From Globodera rostochiensis (taxonomy: Eukaryota > Nematoda > Chromadorea > Rhabditida > Heteroderidae), in contig JAEVLN010000018.1 in NCBI GenBank assembly GCA_018350325.1, forward strand, positions 1,058,185 to 1,122,184: a stretch of DNA of 64,000 nucleotides. Direction: 5' to 3'. A program made the position numbers and the translations under genes. Of this stretch, positions 11,660 to 23,039 are shown in pieces. The notes beneath the pieces are model-generated. The model made no database searches, was not told where the DNA came from, and was given only the letters and a program-made list of their open reading frames with translations. Within the stretch, counting starts at the first letter, position 1; each line of letters begins with the position of its first letter.

Positions 11660-13044
11660 CCGTATTTCCTCTATTAGTAACCCATGGGTTACAATTGTTC
11701 AAACCCCCCTCGAGGGGGGGGTTACAATTAGAAGGGGGTTTCAAATAGAGGGTGGGTTACTATTTTTCAATATAGGTTTTTCAAAAATTATTTAATAAAT
11801 TAAATTTTTTTATTATTTTTTAAATCAAAATAAATTTCTGTAATAACAAAAAACGTCACAACTTTGAACGAAATTCATAATTCCACTGATCCGTCACTAA
11901 CAAATCCATTTTCTACGTCTTGCCACGTCAACTTCCTCAAAAAGTCCTGCAATGCCCTCCGCCAAAAAGTCAAACTCGGCCATTTCGCGTGCCTGTTGCA
12001 AACGCAGCATCCCATTTGGAACCGGTCCATCTTCTTTGAAGCAATGAATTTCGCCATCTTCAGAGCCGTCAAACGCATTGGTTATTCCGCATGTCTTAAA
12101 TTGATGAAATTGTTTTTTAAAACACCAAATTTTTGATAGGTACCTACTTTGAATGATTTTGAGATATTTTCTTTCGGTATTCCCTCCCAAGCTTCGTGAA
12201 TCCAGTTCAAGTAAATGTTCATTGGTGCCGCGCGTGTGTTGCCGCTTGAAGTCGTCGTCTTTTCTCCATGAAGCATCCAGTCTTCGTACTGCTGCCGAAT
12301 CTTTGCCTTGAACGGTGCATTCCAGCTTACATCTGCAGCTTGGACGAATTTTGTGCAACCTGAAACAGTGTAACAATTTAGAAAAAACAAAAAATAGGGT
12401 TGACCTCCGGGCACGACCGCTGTATCAATTTTGAATTGCTTTAATGCGTTTTTTGTTGAATCGCTGATGTGGCAGCGAAAAGAATCCCATACGAGTAGAC
12501 GATTGTAAAAAAATCCATGTCCAAAAACACGCTGCAAATAATTTTCTGTAAGCGCATCATCCATCCAGATTTCCCAGCCCAAACAAGATGAAGTTTGTTC
12601 TTAAATTTTGCTTCGATTGCAGCATCAGGTCGTTTTCGAGGCAAAAGCACATAAGGAAGACATTTGTATCCGTCTGATCTTCCGACTGGCTTTATTGATT
12701 GAATGGGATTTGATGAAGTCGAGGACTTCTAATTTTTCGTCGATTGTAAAAATGCGACGTTTTTTTGAAATATTATTACGCTCCTCATTAGAATCTTCGT
12801 CACTCATTTCTTTATTATAAAACGCTAAATTTTATACATAAATGGTATGACTGAAAAAACTTAGGTCATACTTAGGTACCTAGTTTTTAAAACTCACAGC
12901 TTGGGGGGGGGGGGGTTACAATTAGAGGGGGGTTTCAAATAGAGGGGGGGTTACTATTTTTCAAACCCCCCTCGAGGGGGGGGGGGGGTTACAATTAGAA
13001 GGGGGTTTCAAATAGGGGATGGGTTACTAATAGAGGAAATACGG
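11660..13044 (-). mobile_element. pogo/Tigger-like DNA transposon, 1.39 kb
   Basis: Inverted ends CCGTATTTCCTCTATTAGTA (from 11660) and its inverse ending at 13044 are flanked by TA dinucleotides, as expected for Tc1/mariner-pogo elements. Both subterminal regions carry CCCCCCTCGAGGGGGG palindromes and GGTTACAATTAGA / GGTTTCAAATAG strings. It encodes a decayed DDE transposase on the minus strand and is nested inside the TCTCG hAT element. A 124-bp MITE with the same ends lies in intron 4 of gene E. Confidence 0.85.
11870..12807 (-). pseudogene. Decayed pogo-type DDE transposase
   Basis: The start at 12807 gives a short acidic and basic N-terminus followed by a helix-turn-helix-like segment (FTIDEKLEVLDFIKSHSINK). 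After a frame change the catalytic domain appears: RLLVWDSFRCHIS holds the second Asp, VVPGG is followed by a probable short intron (about 12362-12404), and CTKFVQAADVSWNAPFK replaces the usual PGG..LQPLDVS.N.PFK. The stretch between the DNA-binding part and the first catalytic Asp is largely missing, and the frames shift at least twice, so the protein is unlikely to be active. Confidence 0.75.
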
Positions 13045-13304
13045 TAATCAGTACGCCGAAATCAGTACCAAGGACAGTTGGCACCCCTGAGTGTAAAATT
13101 ATTTATTGATAATTGGAGCTTAAAATCAATATTTTTTAGTGAATTTCGAAAAAAAAATTTGAAATTTCTCGATTCTCGGTTCCCGAGTCGAGAAATTCTT
13201 GCTTTTTTTGGGTCTCGTTCTCGGTATCGAGTCTCGGGGTCATTTCTCGGTCTCGGTCTTGGTTCTCGATTTTCGGTAAATTTCAAGTCTCGAACAGCTC
13301 TAAT

Positions 13305-13655
13305 ATGCAATGATAAAATAATGAGAAATATTGGAGTTTGGGCTTTTAAATTATTGTATTGGTTTCTGCTTATTATTTTCGAACGAATGTCGAGCGAATT
13401 CATTGTTTTCTGTAAAAATAACGCAAAATTAAAAAAAAGGTATAAAAAAATTACATTTTAATTTTAAACACCGTGTAAGCTAAGCCAACCGTCTGGCCAA
13501 AAACGATCAAATTCCTCCGACCGAAATGGCAACCAGGCCTGCCACCTGTAAAATGCCAAACGGCTAAAATGCTAACCAGGCATAAACAGTTAAAATCCCA
13601 ACCAATAAATGCCAAGTGTACACGAAAACCAATACTTATTCGATTGGTTCATTGA
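13305..13655. repeat. Receptor 5'-flank duplicated block (continuation of gene A upstream)
   Basis: TGATAAAATAATGAGAAAT..., GAATGTCGAGCGAATTCATT and the AAAATGCCA-word block (13480-13640) recur inverted at 25320-25690 upstream of E, at 38520-38880 upstream of G and at 44890-45200 upstream of I. It is the distal flank of gene A, now separated from it by the hAT insertion. Confidence 0.7.
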
Positions 13656-13661
13656 CAAATT

Positions 13662-15366
13662 ATGTTTTATTGGCATTGCGATTGCGGTCAGTCGGTTCAA
13701 CAATATAAAAATAGTGACTAAATTATTTGCTAGGAATGTGTGTTCGGCAATAAAAAAGTAAATTGCGAACCGGATTTTAAGCTACCAAAAATAGACTTGC
13801 GACAAGCACGTGACCCAAAAATGTTGCCAATGCATAAAACAACAATTTCTTTTCAATTAAATATTCGTTGTTCCCATTCACGCCAACTTTCTTTATATGT
13901 TGTTTGTATGCCACAAAAGTCACAATATTAATCAAAACGCATAAAATTGTAAAAATAACAGCGACTGCTGTATTTATGTAAAATGCATAGTTGATGTACG
14001 GTTCCTTAACAAATATCTTTACTGTTTCAACAATTTGAAATATAATTCTGAATTTGAATGCCCCCAAGCTATAATGTAGATTTACATATGAAAATTACAT
14101 CTCCAACTTAAGAAATGATGAAATTTTGATCTGTGGTTGAATTTGGGTCATTTAATTGTATTTTTCATGTTTTATTGGCATAATAATTGCGGTCAGTCGG
14201 TTCAACAATATAAAAATAGTGACTAAATTATTTGCTAGAAATGTATGTCCGGCAATAAAAAAGAACATTGCGAGCATCCAATTTGGGAACTTTGAATAAA
14301 TCGGGTAAAGCACGGCACCGATTATGGAGGGCAACCGATTGTCGTAGAAAGCATCCAATACGTACAGCAAATCCTGAAAAAGCTAATAAATCTTAATTAG
14401 GGTTGGCACCCCGACTCAGGGAGCTCAATTTGCCCCCCTTTTACGGCAAATGCCTTTATTTTAAAAAGTTGCCACTTCTCCACACTTGCCACTATTTTGC
14501 CATTTCATGAAACTTGTGGAAAATTCTCATTTTTTAAGTAAAAACGAGGTTTGCCGAAATAGTGCTCCTTGATGCTTGCAACTTGACTTAATTACTTTAT
14601 TTGGGCGTTTTATTTGTTGCAAATATCATTAAAATCTTCAAAAAAAAACTTTCCCAGCGGCGTGGCACCGCCGACCACCCCCCCCCCCACCCACTAAAAT
14701 ATTGCAAAACTTGCTAATACTTCCATTTTTGATTTATCTTGTGAAAAGTAACGGTTACACGCAATAAAAATCAGATTTTTATTGGGTTTTTATGTTTAAA
14801 TTGCGAAAATACGGATGCCATTACAGTGCCATTTCTAAGAAGCCGTTTGCCATATTTTGTCGCAGTTGAATTGAGCTCACTGCCCAACGTCGGGGTTGAG
14901 AATTGCAGGGTCGTTTTTGTAAAAGTCCGTAAAGATAAGGCAAGTTTAAATTCTTATTAACAACATTTGCTACGAAAAGTGAAAGAAATCTTACAATAGT
15001 TTGTGAAAACAAATTCATTTTTTGCTTACTTTTATTAACAATATTTGATCTTTGACAGTAGAAAAAGTCCAATACGCCTAAGCAAATCCTTCAATCTTTT
15101 TTTTTAAGAAAAAAAGGTTGAACAAAAACTTAAAGATTACAAATTCTTCTTATTCTTACGTAAACAAATCGTAATTCTGACTCATGTCAATTTGTTACCG
15201 GAATTGCCCGCATAACAAAAAATGCATAGAATGAGTTGTGGAACTTTTTGTGCCGAACGATGGTGACAATTTCGGCAATATAAAGTGCCATTGACGGAAT
15301 GTTTATACAAATGTTTATGTAAATGATTGGAAATTTAACTGAAATGGACCATTCGGCAAAACCCAT
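13662..15366 (-). pseudogene. Srg-like receptor pseudogene B (scrambled exons)
   Basis: Exon 1 is intact (15199-15366, MGFAEWS..., ending MRAIP). Only the first about 35 bases of an exon 2 remain at 15060-15098. A second, complete exon 2 (about 14160-14374) lacks its donor and runs directly into the end of an exon 3 (about 14093-14157), which carries an in-frame stop. Exon 4 (13786-14004) is intact. A further exon 2 fragment (13662-13771) abuts the exon 4 donor side. No exon 5 or 6 is present. The order exon 1, partial 2, 2-3 fusion, 4, partial 2 can be explained by unequal recombination between paralogs. Exon 1 and its upstream flank most resemble gene L. Confidence 0.8.
14398..15060. other. 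Insertion between exon fragments of pseudogene B
   Basis: Begins with TAGGGTTGGCACCCCGACTC, which resembles a hAT-type YAGGG end, and contains a decayed GC-hairpin repeat (14655-14685, followed by a C-run). A minus-strand frame at 14821-15072 has no recognisable domain. No matching right end was found. Confidence 0.35.
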
Positions 15367-15681
15367 TGTTAGTTAAAAGTATTTGAAATTCTGCTAAATA
15401 TTTTTTTTATCAATTTTTATGGAAACGGCAATGAAAAAGTTTAACGAGAAATATTTATTGGTTATAAGTAATCTATGTTACATGAAAATGAGCTCTGATG
15501 GCAATTGAACCCCTAACTCAATTTCGAGATTTTGATCGATTTCAACCATAAAAAATTTAGTCTCACCTCCAACAGATAATTAAAACACACAAACACATTA
15601 AGTAGAATATTCCAATTACGCATTCGGTTAATTTGCGGTTCTAAGAAAGTGTCCTGCATTATTAATGAAATTTTGCTGATT

Positions 15682-15771
15682 CAATATTCTGTTAGTCCGC
15701 AATTACGGAGGAAAAAAGTCCACGTTGGCGGAGATTTTTCTCCATAATTGCGGTCTAACAGAATATTAAAT
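15682..15771. mobile_element. Small palindromic MITE (AATATTCTGTTAG family)
   Basis: AATATTCTGTTAG.CCGCAATTACGGAG is followed about 35 bp later by its inverse (CTCC.TAATTGCGG.CTAACAGAATATT). The same ends bound a longer element at 63402-63791 upstream of gene L. About 310 bp upstream of B exon 1. Confidence 0.75.
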
Positions 15772-16234
15772 CCTCAAAGATTACATTAATTACGAAGGAA
15801 ACTTTTTCTAAACGACATGTGCAAATTAACGGCATTTAGTCTCATTTGTGTGTATTGGTTACCTGAAGAAGTGACTGAATTTGCCAAAGGGCAAAAGTAA
15901 ATTTTATAAATTTGATGAGTGAAATAAAATGCTAATTAGGTATCAGAAGTTTAATAAAATATTCCAAATTCTGCTAATTGTGTTCAGCTAAGTTGATCAA
16001 ATCGTTAGGGGTTCTCAATTCGTAGAATCTGAACTAGTTGCATGTTTCAAATCTTTTAGCATGAACAAATACATTAAAACCTAAAAATATTTTTTTTACT
16101 AGTTTCAAATCTTTTTCATTGGAGACAAAAAGTTCCAAAACTTTTTCAATGCCTTTTTTGTTGTGTGAGAATAAAATTTCTACAAATCGCCCTTTGACTC
16201 TAGGCAAATCGTTCATTAATTGTTTTTTGGCAAG

Positions 16235-17755
16235 TTATGAAATTGCGGGCAATTGTTGTACGGGAATGCAAATTCTGTTCTGCAATTGGTGGCCAACAGC
16301 TCCTCCAATTGCCCGATGATTATTGTTTCCGGGCCCCTCCATTGGACCGACACGAATATTTTGAATATTTGTGCGAATGATCGCAAAATCTTTGATCAGC
16401 TGTTGGCGGATTGTGCCGCTGGCCCACAACAGTAACCAGCTGGCGAGCACTACCGTACCTGTTGGTGATGTAACCGTTTAAATTTCTTTATTCAAATGTT
16501 AGTGGATACGAGATATCGTATCCTTTTCTGTCTCAAGCCATTACCTGTGTCCAGAATGAGTGGATAGTAGACGAACAACAGTGCTTTTGTTTTTGGGACA
16601 TCGAGGTTAGTAATAATGTCAATCTGTTATGTTATTTATTATTATTGCTAATTAGATTGCAATCAAGCTAGTATATGGCAATGTTTGTTTAAATTGGTTA
16701 ACTTTAACATTAATTAATTTTGTTTACCAAAAACATGCTAGCCACGAGCGCATGCCCTAAAAAAGTTACCAATGCATAAATTAACAGTTTTCGTTCAATA
16801 TTATGGACGTTGTTCCCATTTGTGGCAACTTTTTTCACATGTAATTTGTAGGCCACGAATGTGCAGATGTTTAACAAAACGCATATAATCATAAAAATGA
16901 CAGAGAAAACGGCACAAATATAAGCCAAATAGTTGGTGATCGGTGCCTTAATAAATAATTTATTGGTAAACACATCGGTTACAACAAAATTCGGCTTTAA
17001 TTTAAATCTATAAATTAATCCTTAGTATGAATATTCCTAATTTGTAACATATAATATGTATGTAAATTTACTTCTCCAGCTTCGAACACGATAAAACTGC
17101 GGTCTGTGGTTGAATTTGGCTCGTCCAATCGGAGAATTCCATCCATTTTTAACACCGGCCAACACAACAATGTTGGCACAAAATAAACAAAAATTGTTAT
17201 AAACGGAAAAAATTTACGCCACAGCTTAACACACGATTTAAAAAAAGAAATAATAATTTATCAAAACACTAAAAAAAGACCTTTTCATGTTTTATTGGCA
17301 TTATAATTGCGGTCAGTCGGTTGAGCAGTATAAAAGCCGTGACCAAATTATTCGCTTGGAATGTGTGTCCGACAATAAAATAGAACATTGCGAGCATCCA
17401 ATTTGGGAACTTAGCATAAATCGGGTATAGCGCGGCACCGATTATGGAGGGCAATCGTTGACCGTAGAAAGAAACCATTACGCCAAGCCAATCCTGAAAC
17501 ATTTTTGGAAAAAAAGCTGATCAATTTAATGATTAGTTAATTCTTATTATTTTTATAAACAAATCGGAATTTGACACTATCATTTACCGGAATTGCCCGC
17601 ATAACAAAAAGCGCATAGAATGAGTTGTGGAACTTTTTGTGCCGAACGATGGTGACAATTTCGGCAATATAAAGTGCCATTGACAGGATGCTTATACAAA
17701 TGGTTAAGTAGCTTATTGGAATTCGAGCTGAGATTGACCAATCGTCAAAGTCCAT
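16235..17755 (-). CDS. Srg-like chemoreceptor C (six exons, 351 aa)
   Basis: Predicted membrane chemoreceptor. Exons: 17588-17755, 17281-17493, 17072-17224, 16728-16946, 16545-16623, 16235-16458, all GT-AG, open to TAA at 16235. It starts MDFDDWS. Exon 2 has the one-residue-longer form (SIIGAALYP) shared by most paralogs except A, E and G. TM3 is followed by LLNRLTAIIMPIKHEK. Exon 5 encodes YYPLILDTG and exon 6 the VVLASWLLLW end of TM7. The tail is intact. A palindrome-like element lies 68 bp upstream. Exon 1 and intron 1 sequence of this gene type appears again inside chimeric pseudogene D. Function beyond Srg-like chemoreception cannot be read from the sequence. Confidence 0.85.
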
Positions 17756-17822
17756 TTTTAGATAAAATAAGTCTAAATTTATTAAATTTTGCGTTAAATC
17801 AAAGCTTTGCTCGGTGATAAAT

Positions 17823-17846
17823 AATTTACATTAATTAGTGTAAATA
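17823..17846 (-). promoter_or_regulatory. Upstream palindrome variant, gene C
   Basis: AATTTACATTAATTAGTGTAAAT: the half-sites ATTTAC and GTAAAT of the A/D/E palindrome with a longer spacer, 68 bp upstream of the C start. Confidence 0.45.
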
Positions 17847-18539
17847 ATGACTATAAAAATTAGAAAAATTGGACAAGTCCAGGTGCGTTTGACACTTATC
17901 GCTTAATAAAGGTGCCGTGCCAATAAAATAGTAACTAAAAATGGCCACAATATCAGCATAAAACACAAGAAAAACCCCAAAATGTTTGGACCGATTTTAA
18001 ACCAATTAAAAACGGAGTTTTTTTCAAGTTTATTGATAAATTTTGAAAAAATAGGCGGTTTCAAAAGTTTAAATTAAAATTGTTGTTAAGTGACACTTTG
18101 ACAGGGCACCGCAAATGTCGTCGCCACTAAAATGTTGAATTAATGCATTTTTAACGAAAATCTATAGCGCAGATGCAGTTCAGTGGATAGATGATATAAT
18201 ATTAAAATCCAATTAATTTTACGACATTTTAAGTAAATAAACGAACGTCATTTGATAACCATATTATTCAAAGGTTTAAAAATAGAATTAAATTAAGTTT
18301 AAATTAACAAAAAAATTTTTTTGTGCATTGTGGATTGACGGGACTTACCGGGACCAGAAAAACCGGGACCGGGACCGGGACCAACAGTTTCAACCGGGAC
18401 CGGGACCGGTTCCGGGACCAACCGGGACTTTTCAAGGAAAAATTTTTCTTTTATCAAACACTAAAAAATTTTAATTTTCCGGCAACACATATTGTTGATC
18501 TTCTTGATCATCAACGTCATTGTCATCATCATTCTTTTT

Positions 18540-18680
18540 TTTTGAGATTCTGCTTTACTTTTAGGGAGGGCGGGGGTCGGCGGTGCCGATAGGCGACGCC
18601 GAGAAAAATTTTTACAAAAATTGGCAATCTTTGTTAAGGAAATAGAAGCAAAAATTCAAAGACGTGATGAATTTATTTCA
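18540..18680 (+). repeat. GC-rich hairpin repeat, best full-length copy
   Basis: Order of parts: TTTTTGAGATTCTGCTTTAC, TTTTAGGG with a G-run, GTCGGCGGTGCCGATAGGCG, then GAGAAAAATTT. The core stem GGCGGTGCC, loop GATA and stem GGCG.CGCC pair. Copies recur throughout the window (9306, 22784, 46101, 47179, 47331, 48600). Confidence 0.75.
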
Positions 18681-18808
18681 AAAATTCTTGTATCTATTCT
18701 TTTTTTGCGCGCATTTTTAATTAAAAAATATTAGAATATTTATTTAAAAAATCTTATTAATGAGGGGATGCCTATTTGAGTAGAGAGGGAAACCAATAAA
18801 TAAGTGTT

Positions 18809-18891
18809 TGCACTCAAGCGGGTTCGAACCCAACACATAACATAAGACTCACCCAAATGAGTAACCACTAGGCCATCGACCTATTCGGAGA
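18809..18891 (-). repeat. tRNA-derived SINE-like sequence
   Basis: On the minus strand GATGGCCTAGTGGTTA (A box) and GGGTTCGAACCC (perfect B box and T arm) are about 35 nt apart. The second copy at 45612-45690 is alignable beyond the tRNA-like part (GAGGGGATGCCTATTTGA flank), so it is part of a repeat and not an isolated tRNA. No acceptor stem pairing is visible. Confidence 0.6.
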
Positions 18892-19069
18892 AATAAGTAA
18901 AAATGGTTGAAATTGTCGGTCGATGATGCCATCATTAGGAGTTTACTTTTTTCCCGGTTGGTCCCGGTCCCGGCGGGACCAAAAAACCGGGACCAGGATT
19001 TTTCATTTTTCAAAAATCCCGTCCCGACCGAGACCGGGACATGAAAAAACCGGGAAATCCCGTGTAACT

Positions 19070-19260
19070 TTGAATTTGCATGATTCCCATATTTAAATGA
19101 TATACTTTAAATTGTAATAATTTTAAAAAAACCCTGGAATTTCGGCAAAAAATCTACAACTTAATGAATATGACAAGTGTTGATTTTTTTTTACAAGAAT
19201 TATAAGGTTAGGTAAAAGAAAGCTTTCTTTTTTTTGATTAAAATATTAACTTAAACAATA
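19070..19260. repeat. Partial copy of the 31.8/42.1/43.9-kb duplicated block
   Basis: TAACTTTGAATTTGCATGAT through TTATAAGGTTAGGTAA matches 32345-32500 nearly base for base. It belongs to the far upstream flank of gene C, as the matching blocks belong to the flanks of F, H and I. Confidence 0.7.
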
Positions 19261-19604
19261 TTTGGCAAGTTTTTCCACATTTTCATGCTTAAGAAGTTAT
19301 AGAAAGCAGTTAAATTGTGAGAGAATATGCTTTGTGTCAGTGCTCGCGCTCGCGCAAATGAATTTTTGGACCGGGGCCATTTGGGAATGGACACTAAAAC
19401 AAAATATTGCATGTTTAAACAAGTTTGAATTTAATTTTATAAAACATGCAACAATTAGCACGGGTTTACATGGGCTAAATTTTTTGTTCGAAATTTGGGA
19501 AATTCGTTACGCTAAAATATTATTTTAACATTTTTTGCACAATTTCCCATTTATATTTAGGCTTCTAACTTTTACAATTTATTTTTTATAGCTAATACGT
19601 GATG

Positions 19605-20745
19605 AGTTCAAAATTACGGAATGGGCAAAAAACGGAACACAAATTACGGAAAAGACAAAAAAGGGAAGACAGAATTACGGAATAGACAAAAACGAAACAC
19701 CGTATCTTGTCTATTCCGTAATTCTGGGTACCGTATTTTGTCTTTTCCGAAATTTGTGTTCCGTTTTGTCTTTTTGTAATTTGTGTTTTGTCTATTCCGT
19801 AATTCTGTGTTCCGTATGTCTATTTCGTAATTTGTGTTCCGTATTTTGTCTATTCCGTAATTTTTTGTACCGTATTTTGTCTTTTCCGAAATTTGTGTTC
19901 CGTTTTGTCTTTTCGTAATTTGTGTTTTGTCTATTCCGTAATTCTGTGTTCCCTTTTTTTTCTTTTATGTAATTTGTGTTCCGTTTTAAGCCCATTCCGT
20001 ATTTTGCGTTTCGTATTTTGTCTTTTCCGAAATATTTCGTCTTTTTCATAAGGCTGTGTTCCGTATTTTTGTCTATTCCGAACATTTGTGTTTTGTCTAT
20101 TCCGTAATTCTGTGTACCGTATTTTTGTCTTTTCCGAAATTTGTGTTCTGTTTTGTCTTTTCGTAATTTGTGTTTTGTCTATTCCGTAATTCTGTGTTCC
20201 GTATGTCTATTTCGTAATTTGTGTTCCGTATTTTGTCTATTCCGTAATTTTTTGTACCGTATTTTGTCTTTTCCGAAATTTGTGTTCCGTTTTGTCTTTT
20301 CGTAATTTGTGTTTTGTCTATTCCGTAATTCTGTGTTCCCTTTTTTTTCTTTTATGTAATTTGTGTTCCTGTTTAAGCCCATTCCGTATTTTGTGTTTCG
20401 TATTTTGTCTTTTCCGAAATATTTCGTCTTTTTCATAAGGCTGTGTTCCGTATTTTTGTCTATTCCGAAATTTGTGTTCCGTTTTGTCTTTTCGTATTTG
20501 TGTTTTGTCTACTATTCCGTAATTCTTGTACCGTATTTTGTCTTTTCCGAAATTTGTGTTCCGTTTTGTCTTTTCGTAATTTGTGTTTTGTCTATTCCGT
20601 AATTCTGTGTTCCCTTTTTTTTCTTTTATGTAATTTGTGTTCCGTTTTAAGCACATTCGGTAATTTGTGTTTCGTATTTTGACTATTCCGTAATTCTGTG
20701 TTTCGTATTTTTTGGCTATTCCGTAATTCCATGTTGCGTGAAGAA
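19605..20745. repeat. Short-period repeat array (TTCCGTAATT / TTTTGTCT words)
   Basis: About 1.1 kb built from TGTCTATTCCGTAATTCTGT and TTTTGTCTTTTCCGAAATTT words with a higher-order period of about 380-430 bp (19770-20090, 20150-20470, 20500-20700). The first 80 bp are in the opposite orientation. The long Asn/Arg/Lys-rich and Phe-rich frames on the two strands are reading frames through the repeat, not genes. No inverted end or target duplication was found. Confidence 0.8.
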
Positions 20746-20756
20746 ACAAAAATAAT

Positions 20757-21150
20757 TTAGAAACCGCCTGAAAGTAAAAAATCCAAATGAAGAGAGCTTA
20801 TTTTTTGGCATTCCATGATTCCGTATTTTGTTTTTGCAGAAAAATACGGAATTAAATAAGTTTCTGTTTTCTTGTTACGATCTTTAGCTACCACATTAAA
20901 TTTTTTGGAAGGTCTTACTTGACTCAATTTGAATTTTAAGACAGTTTTTGAAATTTTGTTAAAATCTTCAAATTGGATAGTTAATTTCATTTGTCAATAA
21001 CTCTTCTTCATTGATTTTAAAGGAGTATTTTTTATTGCATTTTCTTTACTTGTTTTTTTTTGAAAATTTAGATTTTTGGTAAACTTTTTAGAATTTTTAT
21101 ATTTTTGTTATAAAAATTGTATAAAAAATCGTTATTTGCCGATCGAGTTT
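20757..21150. other. Intergenic, nothing recognised
   Basis: AT-rich DNA with one short minus-strand frame that lacks any family signature. It ends at a GC-hairpin repeat copy interrupted by the element at 21195. Confidence 0.3.
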
Positions 21151-21651
21151 TTTTTTGAGAATTCTGCTTTATTTGTGTGAGGAAGGGTCGGCGGCAGAGC
21201 TGGGCGAAACTGTTTCGTTTCGTTTCGTGTTTCGTGTTTTTCGTGACTTTTTGGGCGTTTCGTGTTTCGTTTCGTTTCGTAGATTTTTTCAGTACTGTTT
21301 CGTTTCGTATTTCGTTTCGCAGAAAATTTTTTGTTTCGTTTCGTTTTCGTTTCGAAAAATGAAATTTAACTTTTTTCGTTTCGTTTCGTTTCGTAAAAGC
21401 CAGTTTTCCACGAAAAACCCACGAAAAAGCACCCCTAAAGATCGAGGTGTCCGGCTGAATATATATTTAATTGCATTGAATTTTTTTCTCTAACGTACAC
21501 TTCATTTATCGATTATATCGCCATTCCTTTTCTCAAGCAACCCTTTTTTCATCCTACCCTTTAATTTGCCATTCCGCAACAAAAAGGGTAAAAATTGAAG
21601 AATTGAACTTTTATTGAGTAATATATTTGAAATTTTCCAACTATTCAGTAT

Positions 21652-21722
21652 GATCTCAGGTGGCGTAGTGGTTAAACTGAGTGACGTGATTCAATTTTGG
21701 CTAAGGTTCAACTTTCCCTAGT
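21652..21722 (+). repeat. tRNA-like sequence
   Basis: GGTGGCGTAGTGGTTAAAC resembles an A box, and AAGGTTCAACTTTCCC a decayed B box. Paired with the next tRNA-like unit about 100 bp downstream. Confidence 0.35.
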
Positions 21723-21751
21723 GAAAATCTTTTTTATTCTTTTTATTTTAC

Positions 21752-21822
21752 TCCCTGGTGTGGTGTAATGGTGAGTGATATGTGATGCCTGGGGCTGTGG
21801 GTTCGAACCCCCGACTTTGTAA
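21752..21822 (+). repeat. tRNA-like sequence
   Basis: TGGTGTAATGGTGAGTG (A-box-like) and GTGGGTTCGAACCCCCGAC (good B box and T arm). The acceptor strand does not pair. Probably a SINE head inside the GTTTCG element. Confidence 0.4.
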
Positions 21823-22194
21823 ATGATTTTTTTTTCTCTCTTTTTATGAACTTTGATGGTAATTAAAAATATTTTAGATTTAATATTTTTTGAAGACATA
21901 TAAATTTTTTATTTGTTTCATTAAACTTGAGAAAAAAATTATAGGGGGACCCTTTTGTTTTGTTTTTAAAAATCAAGACCAATTTTTTTAACAATTCCAT
22001 CAAAATCTTCAAAAAATGGTTGCAAAACCTAAATTAAAATATTTTCGTAAAAGTCTCGTGTTTTTGAGGGTCAATCTCGAGTCTCGGGGGTAAAGTCTTG
22101 GTAAGGTTAGGTCTCGAGCATCACTAGGAAGTGATTGAACACTTTGTCCAATGCATCATCAATTAAAATTTCAGACTGAATTTCACTCGGAAAA

Positions 22195-22355
22195 TTTTTA
22201 ATTTGGAACAGTCTAAGAACAGTTTACTCTGTTCTGTTCCTGTTCTGTTCTCGAGGTCGGAACAGAACAGGAACAGAACAGACAGGCTGTTCTAAGATTT
22301 TAGAACAGAACAGGAACAGGAACAGGTTCAAAATTGTTGGAACAGGAAAACACTG
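22195..22355. mobile_element. hAT-type end, TGTTCC word family
   Basis: GGAACAGAACAGGAACAG words run to GGAACAGGAAAACACTG at 22355. Inverted this reads CAGTGTTTTCCTGTTCC and matches CAGTGTTTTTCCTATTCC at 53559. Only one end is recognised at each place. Confidence 0.5.
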
Positions 22356-22783
22356 GTGTGAACGCTTCTTTTCAACGGCTACATTTACTTTGGATGACCG
22401 GAGAAAAAGCCTTTCTGTAGAAAGCCTTGAAAAACAACTATTTCTGCACCACAACTTGCTCATTTTCAATTTTGATCTTGATTAAACATCAATGTTAGCA
22501 AAAAAAAACAAGACTTTAAACAAAAAATTTTATTTCGTTTCGTTTCGTTTTATTTCGTGTTTCGTTACTTTTTGGGTGTTTCGTGTTTCGTTTCGTTTCG
22601 TATAATTTTAGCAGTTTCGTTTCGTTTTCGTTTCGTAAAATGAAAATTAATTTTTTTCGTTTCGTTTTCGTTTCGTAAAATGAAAATTAATTTATTTCGT
22701 TTCGTTTTCGTTTCGTAAGTTGAAAAAAATAATTTTTTCGTTTCGTTTCGTCGGAAAAAAAATTTGAGTTTCGCCCAGCTCTG

Positions 22784-22815
22784 GTCGGCGGTGCCGATAG
22801 GCGCCGCCGAGAAAA
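22784..22815 (+). repeat. GC-rich hairpin repeat copy (target of the GTTTCG element)
   Basis: GTCGGCGGTGCCGATAGGCG followed by CCGCCGAGAAAATTTT. Its upstream half (TTTTTGAGAATTCTGCTTTA, G-rich stretch, GTCGGCGG) is at 21150-21194, on the other side of the inserted hAT element. Confidence 0.85.
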
Positions 22816-23039
22816 TTTTGGAATTTTAAACTCAATTTCCAAAATTTTAAAAATACGGTAATTTTTGAAGCTTTTTAAGAATGGGAGGGGTCGGCGGTTT
22901 CAATTTAGACAAATTCAAAATAGCGAAATGTATAATTTTTAAAGAAAATTTGAGCAATTTTTGTTGAGAGAGAGAGAGAGCGAGAGCCAATTGTTTTGTG
23001 AAAACTAATTATAAATAGGGATAGGATTTTTGTGTTATA

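Larger units (their letters stand above)
8751..13302. mobile_element. hAT-type element (TCTCG family), 4.55 kb, carrying nested transposons
   Basis: The 15-bp ends TAGAGCTGTTCGAGA (8751) and its exact inverse (ending 13302) are flanked by the 8-bp direct repeat ATATGCAA (8743-8750 and 13303-13310), the hAT signature. Subterminal blocks of TCTCGG words occupy 8760-8845 and 13160-13300. The paralogous flank of gene E keeps the uninterrupted site at about 25672-25690. No transposase of its own is recognised; 9470-11456 and 11660-13044 are later insertions inside it. It lies about 460 bp upstream of gene A. Confidence 0.85.
18330..19068. mobile_element. hAT-type remnant, GGGACC word family
   Basis: Blocks of CCGGGACC words at 18345-18430 and, inverted, at 18955-19065 enclose a GC-hairpin repeat and a tRNA-like sequence. 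The same internal order occurs in inverse orientation from 45417. The right junction at 19066 (CCCGTG then TAACTTTGAATTTGC) can be compared with uninterrupted copies at 32346, 42722 and 44449 (TTTTGTAACTTTG). The terminal bases of the right end appear lost. Confidence 0.65.
21195..22783. mobile_element. hAT-type element (GTTTCG family), 1.59 kb, non-autonomous
   Basis: Perfect 16-bp inverted ends CAGAGCTGGGCGAAAC (21195 and inverse ending 22783), flanked by the exact 8-bp duplication GTCGGCGG (21187-21194 and 22784-22791). The target is the core of a GC-hairpin repeat, which resumes after the duplication. GTTTCGTTTCG words fill 21205-21400 and, in the same word form, 22530-22760. No transposase frame is seen; the interior holds two tRNA-like segments and a TGTTCC-family end. 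Confidence 0.9.

Noticed and set aside
12082..12582. Intact transposase gene
   Set aside because: The catalytic part is recognisable but frames shift, the middle is missing, and the DNA-binding part lies in another frame, so it is called a pseudogene.
14821..15072. Protein-coding frame on the minus strand between B exon fragments
   Set aside because: No family resemblance; it partly overlaps the exon 2 fragment of pseudogene B and an inserted repeat.
19792..20749. Asn/Arg/Lys-rich repeat protein (KRNTNYGKDK-like) and Phe-rich opposite frame
   Set aside because: Both strands are open because of the short-period repeat. Indels between repeat units shift frames, and there is no start context or family resemblance.
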